From: an uncultured Lachnospiraceae bacterium
Lineage (GTDB): Bacteria > Bacillota > Clostridia > Lachnospirales > Anaerotignaceae
Assembly (NCBI GenBank): GCA_944383855.1
Contig: CALWRB010000029.1
Location: forward strand, 1 to 34,800
DNA: 34,800 nt
Reading direction: 5' to 3'
Shown here one piece after another: positions 17,578 through 24,505 of the stretch. The position numbers were made by a program, and so were the translations under genes. The notes beneath the pieces are model-generated. The model searched no databases and had not been told where the DNA came from. It saw nothing but the letters and a program-made list of their open reading frames with translations. The stretch's first letter is position 1; each line of letters begins with the position of its first letter.

Positions 17578-18294
17578 ATGGAAGAACGGTTACAGAAATT
17601 TTTGGCGGAAGCGGGTGTACTTTCCAGAAGAAAAGCGGAGGAAGCGATCGCCAGAGGAGAGGTTACGGTCAATGGGAAGACGGTGACGGAACAAGGGGTG
17701 AAGGTCGATCCCGAAAGGGACCTTGTGACCTATCTTGGCAGAAAAGTACAGAAAAATGTGCAGAAGTCTGTGTATTTGATGCTCCATAAACCGGAGGGGT
17801 ATGTGACAACGGTGCGGGACCAGTTTGGCAGACCGACGGTGATGGATTTGGTCAAAGATGTGAAGGAACGGATCTTCCCGGTCGGAAGACTCGATTACGC
17901 GACGTCCGGGCTGCTGCTGTTGACCAATGACGGCGCGTTGACGTATCGCTTGACACACCCGGCGCATGAAGTCCAAAAAACATATGAGGCGAAGCTAAAC
18001 GGGGTGCCAAACGAAAGACAGTTACAGCAATTTCGCAGCGGAATCGTGATCGACGGCAGAAAGACAAAGCCCGCGAAAATCCGTATTTTGGAACAACAAA
18101 CGGAAGCTTGTCGGGTGGAGATTATCATTCATGAAGGCAGAAACAGGCAGGTGCGGAAAATGTGTGATGCCATCGGGCACCCGGTGATACAGTTAAAGCG
18201 CGTTGCCACAGGAGAGCTTAGGCTGGGAACGCTTGCGAAGGGAAACTATCGGCATTTGACAGAAAAAGAAGTGCAGTATCTGAAGCAATTATGA
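17578..18294 (+). CDS. rluB: RsuA/RluB-family rRNA pseudouridine synthase
   Basis: 238 aa. An N-terminal S4 RNA-binding domain (about 2-60: RLQKFLAEAGVLSRRKAEE, VTVNGKTV) precedes the catalytic domain. The family motif VGRLDYATSGLLLLTNDG holds the nucleophile Asp106; HEGRNRQVRKMCDAIGHPV is the C-terminal signature. Converts a uridine of ribosomal RNA (23S for RluB) to pseudouridine. The frame extends to 17521, but the GGAGG at about 17567-17571 supports ATG 17578 and the earlier codons overlap the promoter. RluB is favoured in Firmicutes; RsuA or RluE/F cannot be excluded. Confidence 0.9.
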   Translation: MEERLQKFLAEAGVLSRRKAEEAIARGEVTVNGKTVTEQGVKVDPERDLVTYLGRKVQKNVQKSVYLMLHKPEGYVTTVRDQFGRPTVMDLVKDVKERIFPVGRLDYATSGLLLLTNDGALTYRLTHPAHEVQKTYEAKLNGVPNERQLQQFRSGIVIDGRKTKPAKIRILEQQTEACRVEIIIHEGRNRQVRKMCDAIGHPVIQLKRVATGELRLGTLAKGNYRHLTEKEVQYLKQL

Positions 18295-18328
18295 CCCTGT
18301 TGATACAGGAGCAGAAAGAGGAGCTATG

Positions 18329-18378
18329 AAAAAACAGCGGTTTTGGGCGAAGTAACGCCTAAAAACACGCTGTTTTTT
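18329..18378 (+). terminator. Intrinsic terminator of the pseudouridine synthase gene
   Basis: AAAAAACAGCG (18329-18339) pairs with CGCTGTTTTTT (18368-18378); an inner TTTTGGGCG / CGCCTAAAA stem extends it. Confidence 0.88.
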
Positions 18379-18488
18379 ATTTCTGCAAGAAGAAGTTGAT
18401 AGTATCTGTTTCATTATACTACAGAGTCAGCAAAGCGGATTTGCGTAAAAGGTTCTTTGTAAAAATAAGACAACGATAGCGTCAGCAA

Positions 18489-19724
18489 TCATGCGCTGCG
18501 TTTGATTTTGGCAAGCCATGGTGCGCATTTTTGCGCGGAATAAATGGAACGGTTCTGATTGCACAGATATGCGACAAACATGACGACGATAAAATATGGA
18601 AAAGAAGCGAAGCCGAATACTTCCGCGCCAATCAAAATCGGGGCGAAAAAGGTATTGGACGCACTGCCAAATACTGCTGCATATCCCAACGCTGCCGCAA
18701 AAGGAATCGGCAGTCCCAAAACGGCAGCGAGCAACACCCCAAGGCTGGCGCCGATCGAAAACAGGGGTGTGACCTCGCCGCCCTGAAAGCCGATAGAAAG
18801 CGTAAAGACGGTCAGAAGCAGCTTCAAAATCCAATCATAGGCATAAACAGGCTGCTGTGTAAAGCTGTACTGAATCAGATTGGTGCCAAGACCCGCATAT
18901 CTGCCGCCGTGCAGAAGAATCAGAAGGATACTCAGGCAAATCCCCATTAAAAAAATACGGGATATGGGGTGCGGGAAGCGCGTGGCAAAAAGTTTCTTTG
19001 CGCGCTGCAAGAAAAACGAGAAACCATTTCCAACCAGACCAAACAGTATGCCGCAAAGCAGAAGCTTTGCCAATAATGCGGCTGAAAAAGAAGGCGGAGT
19101 AACGGCAAAAGCAAATTTTTCCAGACCGAGAGAGGCTGAAACCAGACAGGCAACCTCTGCCGCAAAGAAGGAAGGAAGCAGTGCACTTACCTGCAGGCTG
19201 CCTGCGACAAGCACTTCTACGGCAAACAATGTGGCGGCAAGCGGTGTTTGGAATAAACCGCCAAAGCCCGCTGCCATACCCATAATCAAAAAAGTACGAG
19301 AAAACTGTGCAAGAGAGGGAAAGCAGGAGCAAAAACGATGAGAGATGGCAGCACCGATCTGTACCGCGACGCCTTCTCTGCCGGCACTGCCGCCAAACAG
19401 ATGTGTCAGCCAAGTGCATAGAATGATCAGCGGAACCAGACGCAGCGGTATCTCATCTTCTTCGCCGTGTCCGACAGAAAAAATCAGCTGCATACCCCGT
19501 GCAGATTGTTTTCCGTAGGTTTCATAGAGAAACACAATGCCGCTGCCGATCAATGGCAAAAACGGCAGGAACAACAGGGCAGAGGCATCACGCCATGCAC
19601 TGACGGCAAGCAGTACACGTCCAAAGACGGTATCCACGATGCCGACAACGATACCAAGCGGTATCGCAAGACATAACAAAAGAAGATGCTCTTTCCATTG
19701 GGGTAACGCGGTGTTTTTGTGCAT
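18489..19724 (-). CDS. CLC-F type fluoride/proton antiporter
   Basis: 411 aa ClC channel/transporter fold, about ten or more membrane helices. The ion-pathway motif reads HLFGGSAGREGVAVQIGAAI (near 105-125), close to the GGSAGREGTAVQ form of fluoride-specific CLC-F rather than the GREGPTVQ of chloride ClCs, and a Met stands in the preceding ion-binding loop (SARGMQLIF) where chloride ClCs have the GSGIP Ser. The upstream fluoride riboswitch makes the assignment strong: it exports F- and protects against fluoride toxicity. The frame reaches 19850, but that part is riboswitch sequence; ATG 19724 has CGGAGG upstream. A standalone unit. Confidence 0.92.
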   Translation of the reverse strand: MHKNTALPQWKEHLLLLCLAIPLGIVVGIVDTVFGRVLLAVSAWRDASALLFLPFLPLIGSGIVFLYETYGKQSARGMQLIFSVGHGEEDEIPLRLVPLIILCTWLTHLFGGSAGREGVAVQIGAAISHRFCSCFPSLAQFSRTFLIMGMAAGFGGLFQTPLAATLFAVEVLVAGSLQVSALLPSFFAAEVACLVSASLGLEKFAFAVTPPSFSAALLAKLLLCGILFGLVGNGFSFFLQRAKKLFATRFPHPISRIFLMGICLSILLILLHGGRYAGLGTNLIQYSFTQQPVYAYDWILKLLLTVFTLSIGFQGGEVTPLFSIGASLGVLLAAVLGLPIPFAAALGYAAVFGSASNTFFAPILIGAEVFGFASFPYFIVVMFVAYLCNQNRSIYSAQKCAPWLAKIKRSA

Positions 19725-19764
19725 ATGTATTTCCTCCGAGCTATAAAAAATTGCTGGATACAAT

Positions 19765-19854
19765 AAAAAAGCTGATGACTGTACCGTAAGAATACAGAAG
19801 TCATCAGCCGATCGGCAGTTTTGGATCACAAATCCAAGGGAGAACCTCATTCCC
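19765..19854 (-). promoter_or_regulatory. Fluoride riboswitch (crcB motif) with terminator
   Basis: Read on the minus strand: AGGGAATGAGGTTCTCCC, a variable stem, AAAACTGCC, a short loop, then GGCTGATGACTTCTG. These match the crcB-motif pattern (GATGAGG ... AAACTGCC ... GGCTGATGNCT). The 5' arm of the terminator GCTGATGACT (19808-19799) is part of the aptamer and pairs with AGTCATCAGC (19780-19771), followed by six T. Fluoride binding should hold the arm in the aptamer and allow read-through into the exporter gene. Confidence 0.93.
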
Positions 19855-19866
19855 TATCTGATTCGC

Positions 19867-19896
19867 ATTATATAATAGGATCTTGAATTCTGTCAA
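19867..19896 (-). promoter_or_regulatory. Sigma-A promoter of the fluoride exporter gene
   Basis: Minus strand TTGACA (19896-19891), 18-bp spacer, TATAAT (19872-19867), 12 bases before the aptamer. Confidence 0.85.
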
Positions 19897-19925
19897 TACA
19901 TTCCGCCTGTGGCAAAGAAAAAATC

Positions 19926-20495
19926 TCAGAAGTCAAGTTTACGAATGACTTTTGCGGGGACACCTGCCGCAACGGTATTGGACGGAATATCTTTTGTCAC
20001 AACAGAACCTGCCGCAATCACTGCCCCGTCGCCGATGGAAGTACCCGGCAATACCGTGACATTTGCGCCCAACCAGACGTTTTTACCAATATGAATGGGG
20101 GCGGGGTGCAAATCACTGCGCTTTTGCGGGTGAAAATCGTGGTTCAGCGTGGCAAGTACGGCATTATGCCCGATCAATGCGCCGTCTTCGATCGTGATAC
20201 CGCCTTGATCTTGAAAGCGACAGCCGGAATTGATGAATACGTTTTTGCCGATGGTAATATTTTTACCGCAGTCTGTATAGAAGGGGGGAAACAGACCAAA
20301 AGATACATCTACCGGTTTGCCGGTCAATTCGGAAAACAATTTGCGTACTTCTTCCGGGGTGTGGTAGCTGCTATTGAGCTTTGTGGTGATGCGCAGGGCT
20401 TCTTGACTCAGTTCATGCATATAAAGATGCGCTTCGGAACCGCCGATAACCGTTTTTTGTAAACGCATATGTTCCAAAAACTGTTCTAAGTTCAT
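19926..20495 (-). CDS. Sugar O-acetyltransferase (maltose/galactoside acetyltransferase family)
   Basis: 189 aa, normal for the Maa/LacA family of acetyl-CoA-dependent transferases. The N-terminal Maa domain is seen (about 1-55), then the left-handed beta-helix of hexapeptide repeats (I/V-G-x-x-x-x, e.g. IGKNVFINSG, IEDGALIGHN, IGKNVWLGAN, IGDGAVIAAG) with the active-site His region LATLNHDFHP, ending GVPAKVIRKL. AGGAGG is nine bases before ATG 20495. It is not co-transcribed with the fluoride exporter, whose own promoter and riboswitch lie in between. The sugar acceptor cannot be read from the sequence. Confidence 0.93.
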   Translation of the reverse strand: MNLEQFLEHMRLQKTVIGGSEAHLYMHELSQEALRITTKLNSSYHTPEEVRKLFSELTGKPVDVSFGLFPPFYTDCGKNITIGKNVFINSGCRFQDQGGITIEDGALIGHNAVLATLNHDFHPQKRSDLHPAPIHIGKNVWLGANVTVLPGTSIGDGAVIAAGSVVTKDIPSNTVAAGVPAKVIRKLDF

Positions 20496-20555
20496 ATTCT
20501 TTGCCTCCTGTTATGTTTCAAACGAATATCTATCATAGGAACGGTCGATAGTTTT

Positions 20556-20601
20556 AGTATATCTGCGTTGCGTGGAAATAGCCAATGCCTATATTTTATA
20601 G
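20556..20601 (-). promoter_or_regulatory. Putative promoter of the acetyltransferase gene with a palindrome upstream
   Basis: Minus strand TTGGCT (20585-20580), 18-bp spacer, TATACT (20561-20556). A perfect dyad CTATA-TTT-TATAG (20589-20601) lies just upstream of the -35. Further right, to 20760, the region is AT-rich with a spaced 9-bp inverted repeat (TTACATAAT 20638-20646; ATTATGTAA 20677-20685) and no gene. Confidence 0.45.
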
Positions 20602-20764
20602 CTGTCTATGCTTTTTGGATATATGGCAGGAATAAGGTTACATAATGCTATAAACAACAAGAAAAGATGAAAAAATATTATGTAAATATTATAAACCAAA
20701 TTAAATGATAGGAATTATAAAGTTTTTTCTTTATTATTAGGGGACATAAAATTTTTTAAAAAAA

Positions 20765-20807
20765 TTAGCACTCACCTCTTGACAGTGCTAACAAATGGTG
20801 CTATAGT
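20765..20807 (+). promoter_or_regulatory. CIRCE operator over the hsp20 promoter
   Basis: TTAGCACTC (20765-20773), nine bases, CAGTGCTAA (20783-20791): the CIRCE element with one mismatch to the consensus right arm GAGTGCTAA. It overlaps the -35 of a good promoter, TTGACA (20779-20784), 17-bp spacer, TATAGT (20802-20807). HrcA bound here would block transcription until heat or misfolded protein titrates GroEL. Confidence 0.93.
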
Positions 20808-20930
20808 AATATCAGAACAAAGGAAACGAATCCGAAACCGCTTCCTTCGCTCAAAAGAAATGAAACACGCTGGCAAGTGATATGCCAATGTGCAAGTGAA
20901 ATAGATCATCGATGGAAGGAGTAATGACTT

Positions 20931-21380
20931 ATGATGATGCCTAGTATTTTTGGAGAAAACTTATTTGATGAATGGTTGGATTTTCCGTTTGAAAGAGAAT
21001 TTTTCAGCAATAAAAACCCTCTGTACGGAAAACACGGCAAAAATATGATGAAAACAGATGTCAAGGAAACGGAAACCGCTTATGAGCTGGATATTGATTT
21101 GCCCGGTTTCAAAAAAGATGAGATCACGGCAAATTTGGAAGGCGGCTATCTGACGGTATCCGCTGCAAAAGGGTTGGATAAAGACGAAAAATCTGAGGAC
21201 GGCAAATATATCCGAAAAGAGCGTTATGCCGGCAGTATGAGCAGAAGTTTTTATGTCGGAGAAGGCTTGACGGTTGCGGATATTCACGCGAAATATGAAG
21301 ACGGCATTTTGCGCCTGCGTGTGCCGAAAACAGATGCCAAGGCGATCGCCGAGAAAAAATATATTGCGATCGAAGGCTAA
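20931..21380 (+). CDS. Small heat shock protein Hsp20 (alpha-crystallin family)
   Basis: 149 aa. An ATP-independent holdase that binds unfolding proteins. The alpha-crystallin domain runs from about 39 to 140: TDVKETETAYELDIDLPGFKKDEI, GGYLTVSA, then the conserved GILRLRVPK near 124-132; the short C-terminal tail AEKKYIAIEG carries an I-x-I-like motif for oligomer assembly. AAGGAG (20916-20921) precedes ATG 20931; two further Met codons follow directly, so the exact start may be one of three. Controlled by the CIRCE/promoter upstream and ended by its own terminator. Confidence 0.95.
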   Translation: MMMPSIFGENLFDEWLDFPFEREFFSNKNPLYGKHGKNMMKTDVKETETAYELDIDLPGFKKDEITANLEGGYLTVSAAKGLDKDEKSEDGKYIRKERYAGSMSRSFYVGEGLTVADIHAKYEDGILRLRVPKTDAKAIAEKKYIAIEG

Positions 21381-21458
21381 AAACAGACACGGATACCGGC
21401 GGCACTCCGTTATGAAACCGCTTTTCATAGAGAACCGACAGATGATGTGATTTGTCTG

Positions 21459-21489
21459 AAAGGTGTCGACTTTGTCGGCACCTTTTTTT
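21459..21489 (+). terminator. Intrinsic terminator of hsp20
   Basis: AAAGGTGTCGAC (21459-21470) pairs with GTCGGCACCTTT (21474-21485) with one G-U pair, then T. It lies about 80 bases after the stop. Confidence 0.85.
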
Positions 21490-21627
21490 GATTGGCAGAG
21501 AAAGGGAAAAGGAAACTGTCGGCATAAATGAGTGAAAAGAGAAGAATTTGATAGAAAAGCCGAAAGAGAAGGCGGGGATATTTTTTTGCAAAAAGTAAGT
21601 GTTAAGACCGGAGAGTGCTTTTTCTAC

Positions 21628-21658
21628 AAAAAAAGCTGCCAAGCGATGGCTTGGCAGC
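21628..21658 (-). terminator. Intrinsic terminator of asnA
   Basis: Minus strand GCTGCCAAGC-CATC-GCTTGGCAGC (21658-21635), followed by seven T. It lies 12 bases past the asnA stop. Confidence 0.93.
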
Positions 21659-21670
21659 GAAAAATATGAT

Positions 21671-22678
21671 TTAGAGCAAAGTGATGTTTGCTTCGTCGCA
21701 AACTTCAAATGTTTCTTGGTCCCAAACGGAAGATTGCACCTCGCCGATATGCGCTTTGCCTAAAAACAGCATGCACAGGCGGGACTGACCGATACCGCCG
21801 CCGATAGTCAGCGGAAGTTCGCCGTTTAAAAGCATTTTGTGGAACGGCAGCTCTCTGCGCTCATCACAACCGGACTTGGTCAGCTGGATATCTAACGTTT
21901 TGGGATCGACACGAATACCCATGGAAGAAATCTCCAATGCCAGATCCAGTGTCTTATGATAAAACAGTAAATCACCGTTCATGTGCCAATCGTCATAGTC
22001 GGGAGAACGTCCATCGTGCGGTTTGCCGCTGGCAAGTGTGTCACCGATCTCCATCAGGAATACGGTTTTGTATTTTTTGGTGATCTCATGTTCGCGGTCC
22101 TTGGACGGCAGGTCGGGGTACATATCCTCCAATTCCTGAGAAGTGATGAATGTAACTTCTCTGCAAAGCTCTGTTTTGATACGGGGATATTTCTGTTTCA
22201 GAGTATCCAGTGTATCACAGATGCTTTTGACGATCTGCTCTACGGTTTCTTTTAAGTAAGCGATGTTACGCTGTTCGGGCGTAATGACCTTTTCCCAGTC
22301 CCACTGGTCAACATAAATGGAATGCAGATTATCCAGTGTTTCATCGCGGCGGATCGCGTTCATATTGGTATAAAGACCTTTGCCGGGGCGGAAATCATAA
22401 CGATGCAGTGCCATGCGTTTCCATTTTGCAAGCGACTGCACAACCTCTACGGAAGTGCCTGTGGCAGGAACTTCAAAGCTGACAGGACGCTCGATGCCGT
22501 TTAAGTTATCATTTAACCCTGTTTTCGGATCTACAAACAAAGGCGCGGAAACTCTTTTCAGATTCAGATTCTTGGAAAGATGGGATTCGAATACCGTATG
22601 GATGATGCCGATGGCATTTTGTGTTTCGTACAGTGTCAGATAAGGCTCATAGCCGTCGGGAATATAAGTTTTATGCAT
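21671..22678 (-). CDS. asnA: Aspartate--ammonia ligase (asparagine synthetase A)
   Basis: 335 aa, usual length. Makes asparagine from aspartate, ammonia and ATP. It has the class II aminoacyl-tRNA-synthetase-like fold; recognised stretches are VSAPLFVDPKTGLNDNLNG, RPVSFEVPATGTSVEVVQSL, KWKRMALHRYDF, GLYTNMNAIRRDE, YVDQWDWEKVI and the C-terminal GGGIGQSRLCMLFLGKAHIGEVQ with the ATP-binding Arg. AAGAAGG precedes ATG 22678. Monocistronic. Upstream repeats suggest a DNA-level or leader-level control, but no T-box was found. Confidence 0.97.
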   Translation of the reverse strand: MHKTYIPDGYEPYLTLYETQNAIGIIHTVFESHLSKNLNLKRVSAPLFVDPKTGLNDNLNGIERPVSFEVPATGTSVEVVQSLAKWKRMALHRYDFRPGKGLYTNMNAIRRDETLDNLHSIYVDQWDWEKVITPEQRNIAYLKETVEQIVKSICDTLDTLKQKYPRIKTELCREVTFITSQELEDMYPDLPSKDREHEITKKYKTVFLMEIGDTLASGKPHDGRSPDYDDWHMNGDLLFYHKTLDLALEISSMGIRVDPKTLDIQLTKSGCDERRELPFHKMLLNGELPLTIGGGIGQSRLCMLFLGKAHIGEVQSSVWDQETFEVCDEANITLL

Positions 22679-22695
22679 ACATACACCTTCTTTAT

Positions 22696-22761
22696 CGTAT
22701 TTTCACGGAATTACCGTATTTTCATATGATAATAGAATATCACGCAGTTGAGATTTGTCAA
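22696..22761 (-). promoter_or_regulatory. asnA promoter with repeated leader motif
   Basis: Minus strand TTGACA (22761-22756), 16-bp spacer, TATTCT (22739-22734). Downstream of it the leader holds two identical copies of TGAAAATACG (22724-22715 and 22705-22696), 19 bases apart, bridged by an ACGG-N5-CCGT dyad (22705-22717). These could form an operator. Confidence 0.5.
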
Positions 22762-22836
22762 GTCAAAGCGGGAAAAACAGCCGTTTTTTCAAGGTGTCGG
22801 CTAAGAGGAAACGAAAAAAAGAAATCCTTTTTTGGA

Positions 22837-22865
22837 TTGACAAAATTTTCGCGGGGTGCTAAAAT
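22837..22865 (+). promoter_or_regulatory. Sigma-A promoter of thiW
   Basis: TTGACA (22837-22842), 17-bp spacer, TAAAAT (22860-22865). Transcription would begin near 22872, just before the leader hairpin. Confidence 0.8.
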
Positions 22866-22884
22866 TCTTGTTAGAGTGTGACGA

Positions 22885-22945
22885 GATTGCCGCATGAAGG
22901 GGTACACCACCACGGGTGTAGATTCTCTTTCGTGCGGTCTTTTTT
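22885..22945 (+). promoter_or_regulatory. Terminator-embedded leader RNA of thiW (candidate HMP-PP riboswitch)
   Basis: Lower stem GCCGCATGAA (22889-22898) with TTCGTGCGGT (22929-22938, G-U pairs), a large internal loop (GGGG on the left, GATTCTCT on the right), an upper stem TACACC (22903-22908) with GGTGTA (22915-22920), then six T (22940-22945). A terminator that contains an elaborate asymmetric internal loop and sits in front of a thiamin-precursor transporter gene matches the description of the thiS motif, a terminator-embedded HMP-PP sensor. I recall the architecture, not the exact consensus, so family membership is inference. The structure and the terminator are seen directly. Confidence 0.6.
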
Positions 22946-22967
22946 ATGGAAAAAAGGAGGAAGAAAC

Positions 22968-23468
22968 ATGAAAGACATTAAAAAACTGGCAGTTGCAGGG
23001 ATGTTGGTGGCATTGGGCGTGATCCTTTCCGCTTTTGCCATTCCGATCGGTGCGTCAAAATGCTTTCCCATTCAGCATATGGTCAATGTGATTGCAGGGG
23101 TATTTCTTGGTCCATGGTATGCGGTGGCAATGGCATTTTGCACTTCTTTGATCCGTAATTTGACCGGCACCGGAACACCACTTGCTTTTCCCGGCAGTAT
23201 GGTCGGCGCATTATGCTGCGGTCTGCTGTACCGTTATACCGCCAAAATACCGCTGGCATACATCGGCGAAGTGGTAGGAACGGGTATTTTAGGCGGTATG
23301 CTTTGCTTCCCGGTTGCGGTGCTTCTGATGGGAAAAGAAGCGGCATTGTTTACTTATGTGGTACCGTTTTTGATCAGCACCGTAGGCGGAACGATCATAG
23401 CCGGCATTTTGATTGGCGCGATGCAGAAGATTGGGGTGTTCCGTCAGCTGCAACAGTCTTTGGCATAA
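22968..23468 (+). CDS. thiW: ThiW, predicted thiazole-precursor ECF transporter S component
   Basis: 166 aa, five to six hydrophobic helices. The ThiW signature is clear: LAVAGMLVALGVILSAFAIP, then PIGASKCFPIQHMVNVIAGV, LGPWYAVAMAF, SLIRNLTGTGTPLAFPGSM. ThiW is predicted to bind hydroxyethylthiazole for the energy-coupling-factor transporter, whose ATPase and T subunits would be encoded elsewhere. The frame extends to 22878 but that part is the leader hairpin; AAAAGGAGG lies just before ATG 22968. No other thiamin gene is nearby, so it is a solitary salvage unit controlled by its leader. Confidence 0.93.
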   Translation: MKDIKKLAVAGMLVALGVILSAFAIPIGASKCFPIQHMVNVIAGVFLGPWYAVAMAFCTSLIRNLTGTGTPLAFPGSMVGALCCGLLYRYTAKIPLAYIGEVVGTGILGGMLCFPVAVLLMGKEAALFTYVVPFLISTVGGTIIAGILIGAMQKIGVFRQLQQSLA

Positions 23469-23484
23469 GTTAAGAGGCGGAGAG

Positions 23485-23514
23485 AAAAAGAGCTTGGAAA
23501 CAGGCTCTTTTTTT
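23485..23514 (+). terminator. Intrinsic terminator of thiW
   Basis: AAAAGAGC (23486-23493) pairs with GCTCTTTT (23504-23511), then T. Confidence 0.85.
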
Positions 23515-23516
23515 GA

Positions 23517-23545
23517 TTGGCGAAAGCTTTTAAAAACAGTATAAT
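23517..23545 (+). promoter_or_regulatory. Putative promoter of the SDR gene
   Basis: TTGGCG (23517-23522), 17-bp spacer, TATAAT (23540-23545), 40 bases before ATG 23586. Confidence 0.65.
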
Positions 23546-23585
23546 AGAGCATATAGAATTTTCGGCGAAGAAAGAAGGAAAGACG

Positions 23586-24323
23586 ATGAAACAAGTACTG
23601 ATTACAGGCGGAGCAGGCGGCATTGGCAGAGCACTTGCGAAAGGGTATGCCGCAAAGGGTTGGGAAGTATTCGTATTAGACAAAGAAAAAACGGATTTTT
23701 CGGAAGAAAATATTCATTTTTTTCAAGCGGACCTATGTAGGGAGGAGGAGATTTTCGGCTGTATCAGACAGATTGTTTCCGACTACGGCGCGTTACAGGT
23801 ATTGATCAATAACGGCGGAGTCAGTCATTTTCAAAAACCGATCACAGAAGTTTCAGCGGCGGAGTTTGACCGTGTCATGGATACCAACCTGCGTGGAACA
23901 TTTCTTTGCTGCAAGGCTTTTCTGGAAATGAAATGCGGTGAAGGCTATGGGCGTATCATCAATATCGCATCCACCCGTTTTGCACAGAATGAATCGAACT
24001 GGGAGGCATACGGCGCTTCCAAAGGCGGCATTGTTTCTTTGACAAACAGCCTTTGCGTATCGTTACACAATACCAATATTACAGTCAATGCCATCAGCCC
24101 CGGGTGGATCGTGACAGATGAGGCGGAGCCGTTATCTCTGACTGATCACCGGCAACACCCTTCCGGCAGAGTCGGTAAGCCGAGAGATATTTTGAACGTA
24201 TGTCTGTTTTTGAGTGAGGAGGAAAACGATTTTATCAATGGCGCGAATATTGTAGTGGACGGCGGCATGACAAAGCGTATGTTTTACTATGGTACGCCGT
24301 ATGACCAAAGCGAAGAAGTGTGA
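23586..24323 (+). CDS. SDR-family NAD(P)-dependent oxidoreductase
   Basis: 245 aa, a classical short-chain dehydrogenase/reductase. Rossmann loop TGGAGGIG (residues 7-14), NNGG (the NNAG motif variant), catalytic Ser129 (NIAS), Tyr142 and Lys146 (YGASK), and the late SPGW. The substrate cannot be determined. The C-terminal tail (MTKRMFYYGTPYDQSEEV) is longer than usual after the VDGGM dimer strand and may shape the active site. The frame can start at 23517, but those codons lie over the promoter; AAGGAAAG precedes ATG 23586. Ends with a strong terminator, so it is monocistronic. Confidence 0.93.
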   Translation: MKQVLITGGAGGIGRALAKGYAAKGWEVFVLDKEKTDFSEENIHFFQADLCREEEIFGCIRQIVSDYGALQVLINNGGVSHFQKPITEVSAAEFDRVMDTNLRGTFLCCKAFLEMKCGEGYGRIINIASTRFAQNESNWEAYGASKGGIVSLTNSLCVSLHNTNITVNAISPGWIVTDEAEPLSLTDHRQHPSGRVGKPRDILNVCLFLSEEENDFINGANIVVDGGMTKRMFYYGTPYDQSEEV

Positions 24324-24382
24324 AAGTAAGATTTTTCAATGAATGTCCGGTTTGAAAGAATATTGCGGATAAAACAGATACT

Positions 24383-24420
24383 ATGCGGCTGGAGGATTTT
24401 TTCAGCCGCATTTATTTTTT
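24383..24420 (+). terminator. Intrinsic terminator of the SDR gene
   Basis: A perfect stem ATGCGGCTG (24383-24391) / CAGCCGCAT (24403-24411), then TTATTTTTT. It also isolates spoIVA from upstream vegetative transcription. Confidence 0.9.
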
Positions 24421-24457
24421 AGAAAAAAGAAGGACGGGTTCTATTTTTCCTGACGGC

Positions 24458-24485
24458 GCATATGTAAGTATTGTATGGATACAAT
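24458..24485 (+). promoter_or_regulatory. Sigma-E-like promoter of spoIVA
   Basis: GCATATG (24458-24464), 13-bp spacer, GATACAAT (24478-24485), close to the sigma-E consensus (ATA-containing -35, CATACAAT-like -10). spoIVA is sigma-E-dependent in Bacillus, so the context fits. The predicted start near 24492 leaves a leader of only about 14 bases. Confidence 0.6.
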
Positions 24486-24505
24486 CAAAGAAAGGGGAAA
24501 AACAA

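Noticed and set aside
18327..18356. Nine-codon frame (MKKQRFWAK) within the pseudouridine synthase terminator, after an AGAGGAG
   Set aside because: The spacing to the ATG is too short and the sequence is fully explained by the terminator stem.
22679..22880. T-box or other leader RNA in front of asnA
   Set aside because: No GGTGGNACCGCG core or terminator is present on the minus strand; only the twin repeat is seen.
22850..22900. GGGGTGCT followed by TGACGAGAT upstream of thiW, resembling a TPP riboswitch start
   Set aside because: The GGGGTGC lies in the promoter spacer and is not transcribed, and the second TPP-aptamer half (CTGATCTGG...) is missing.
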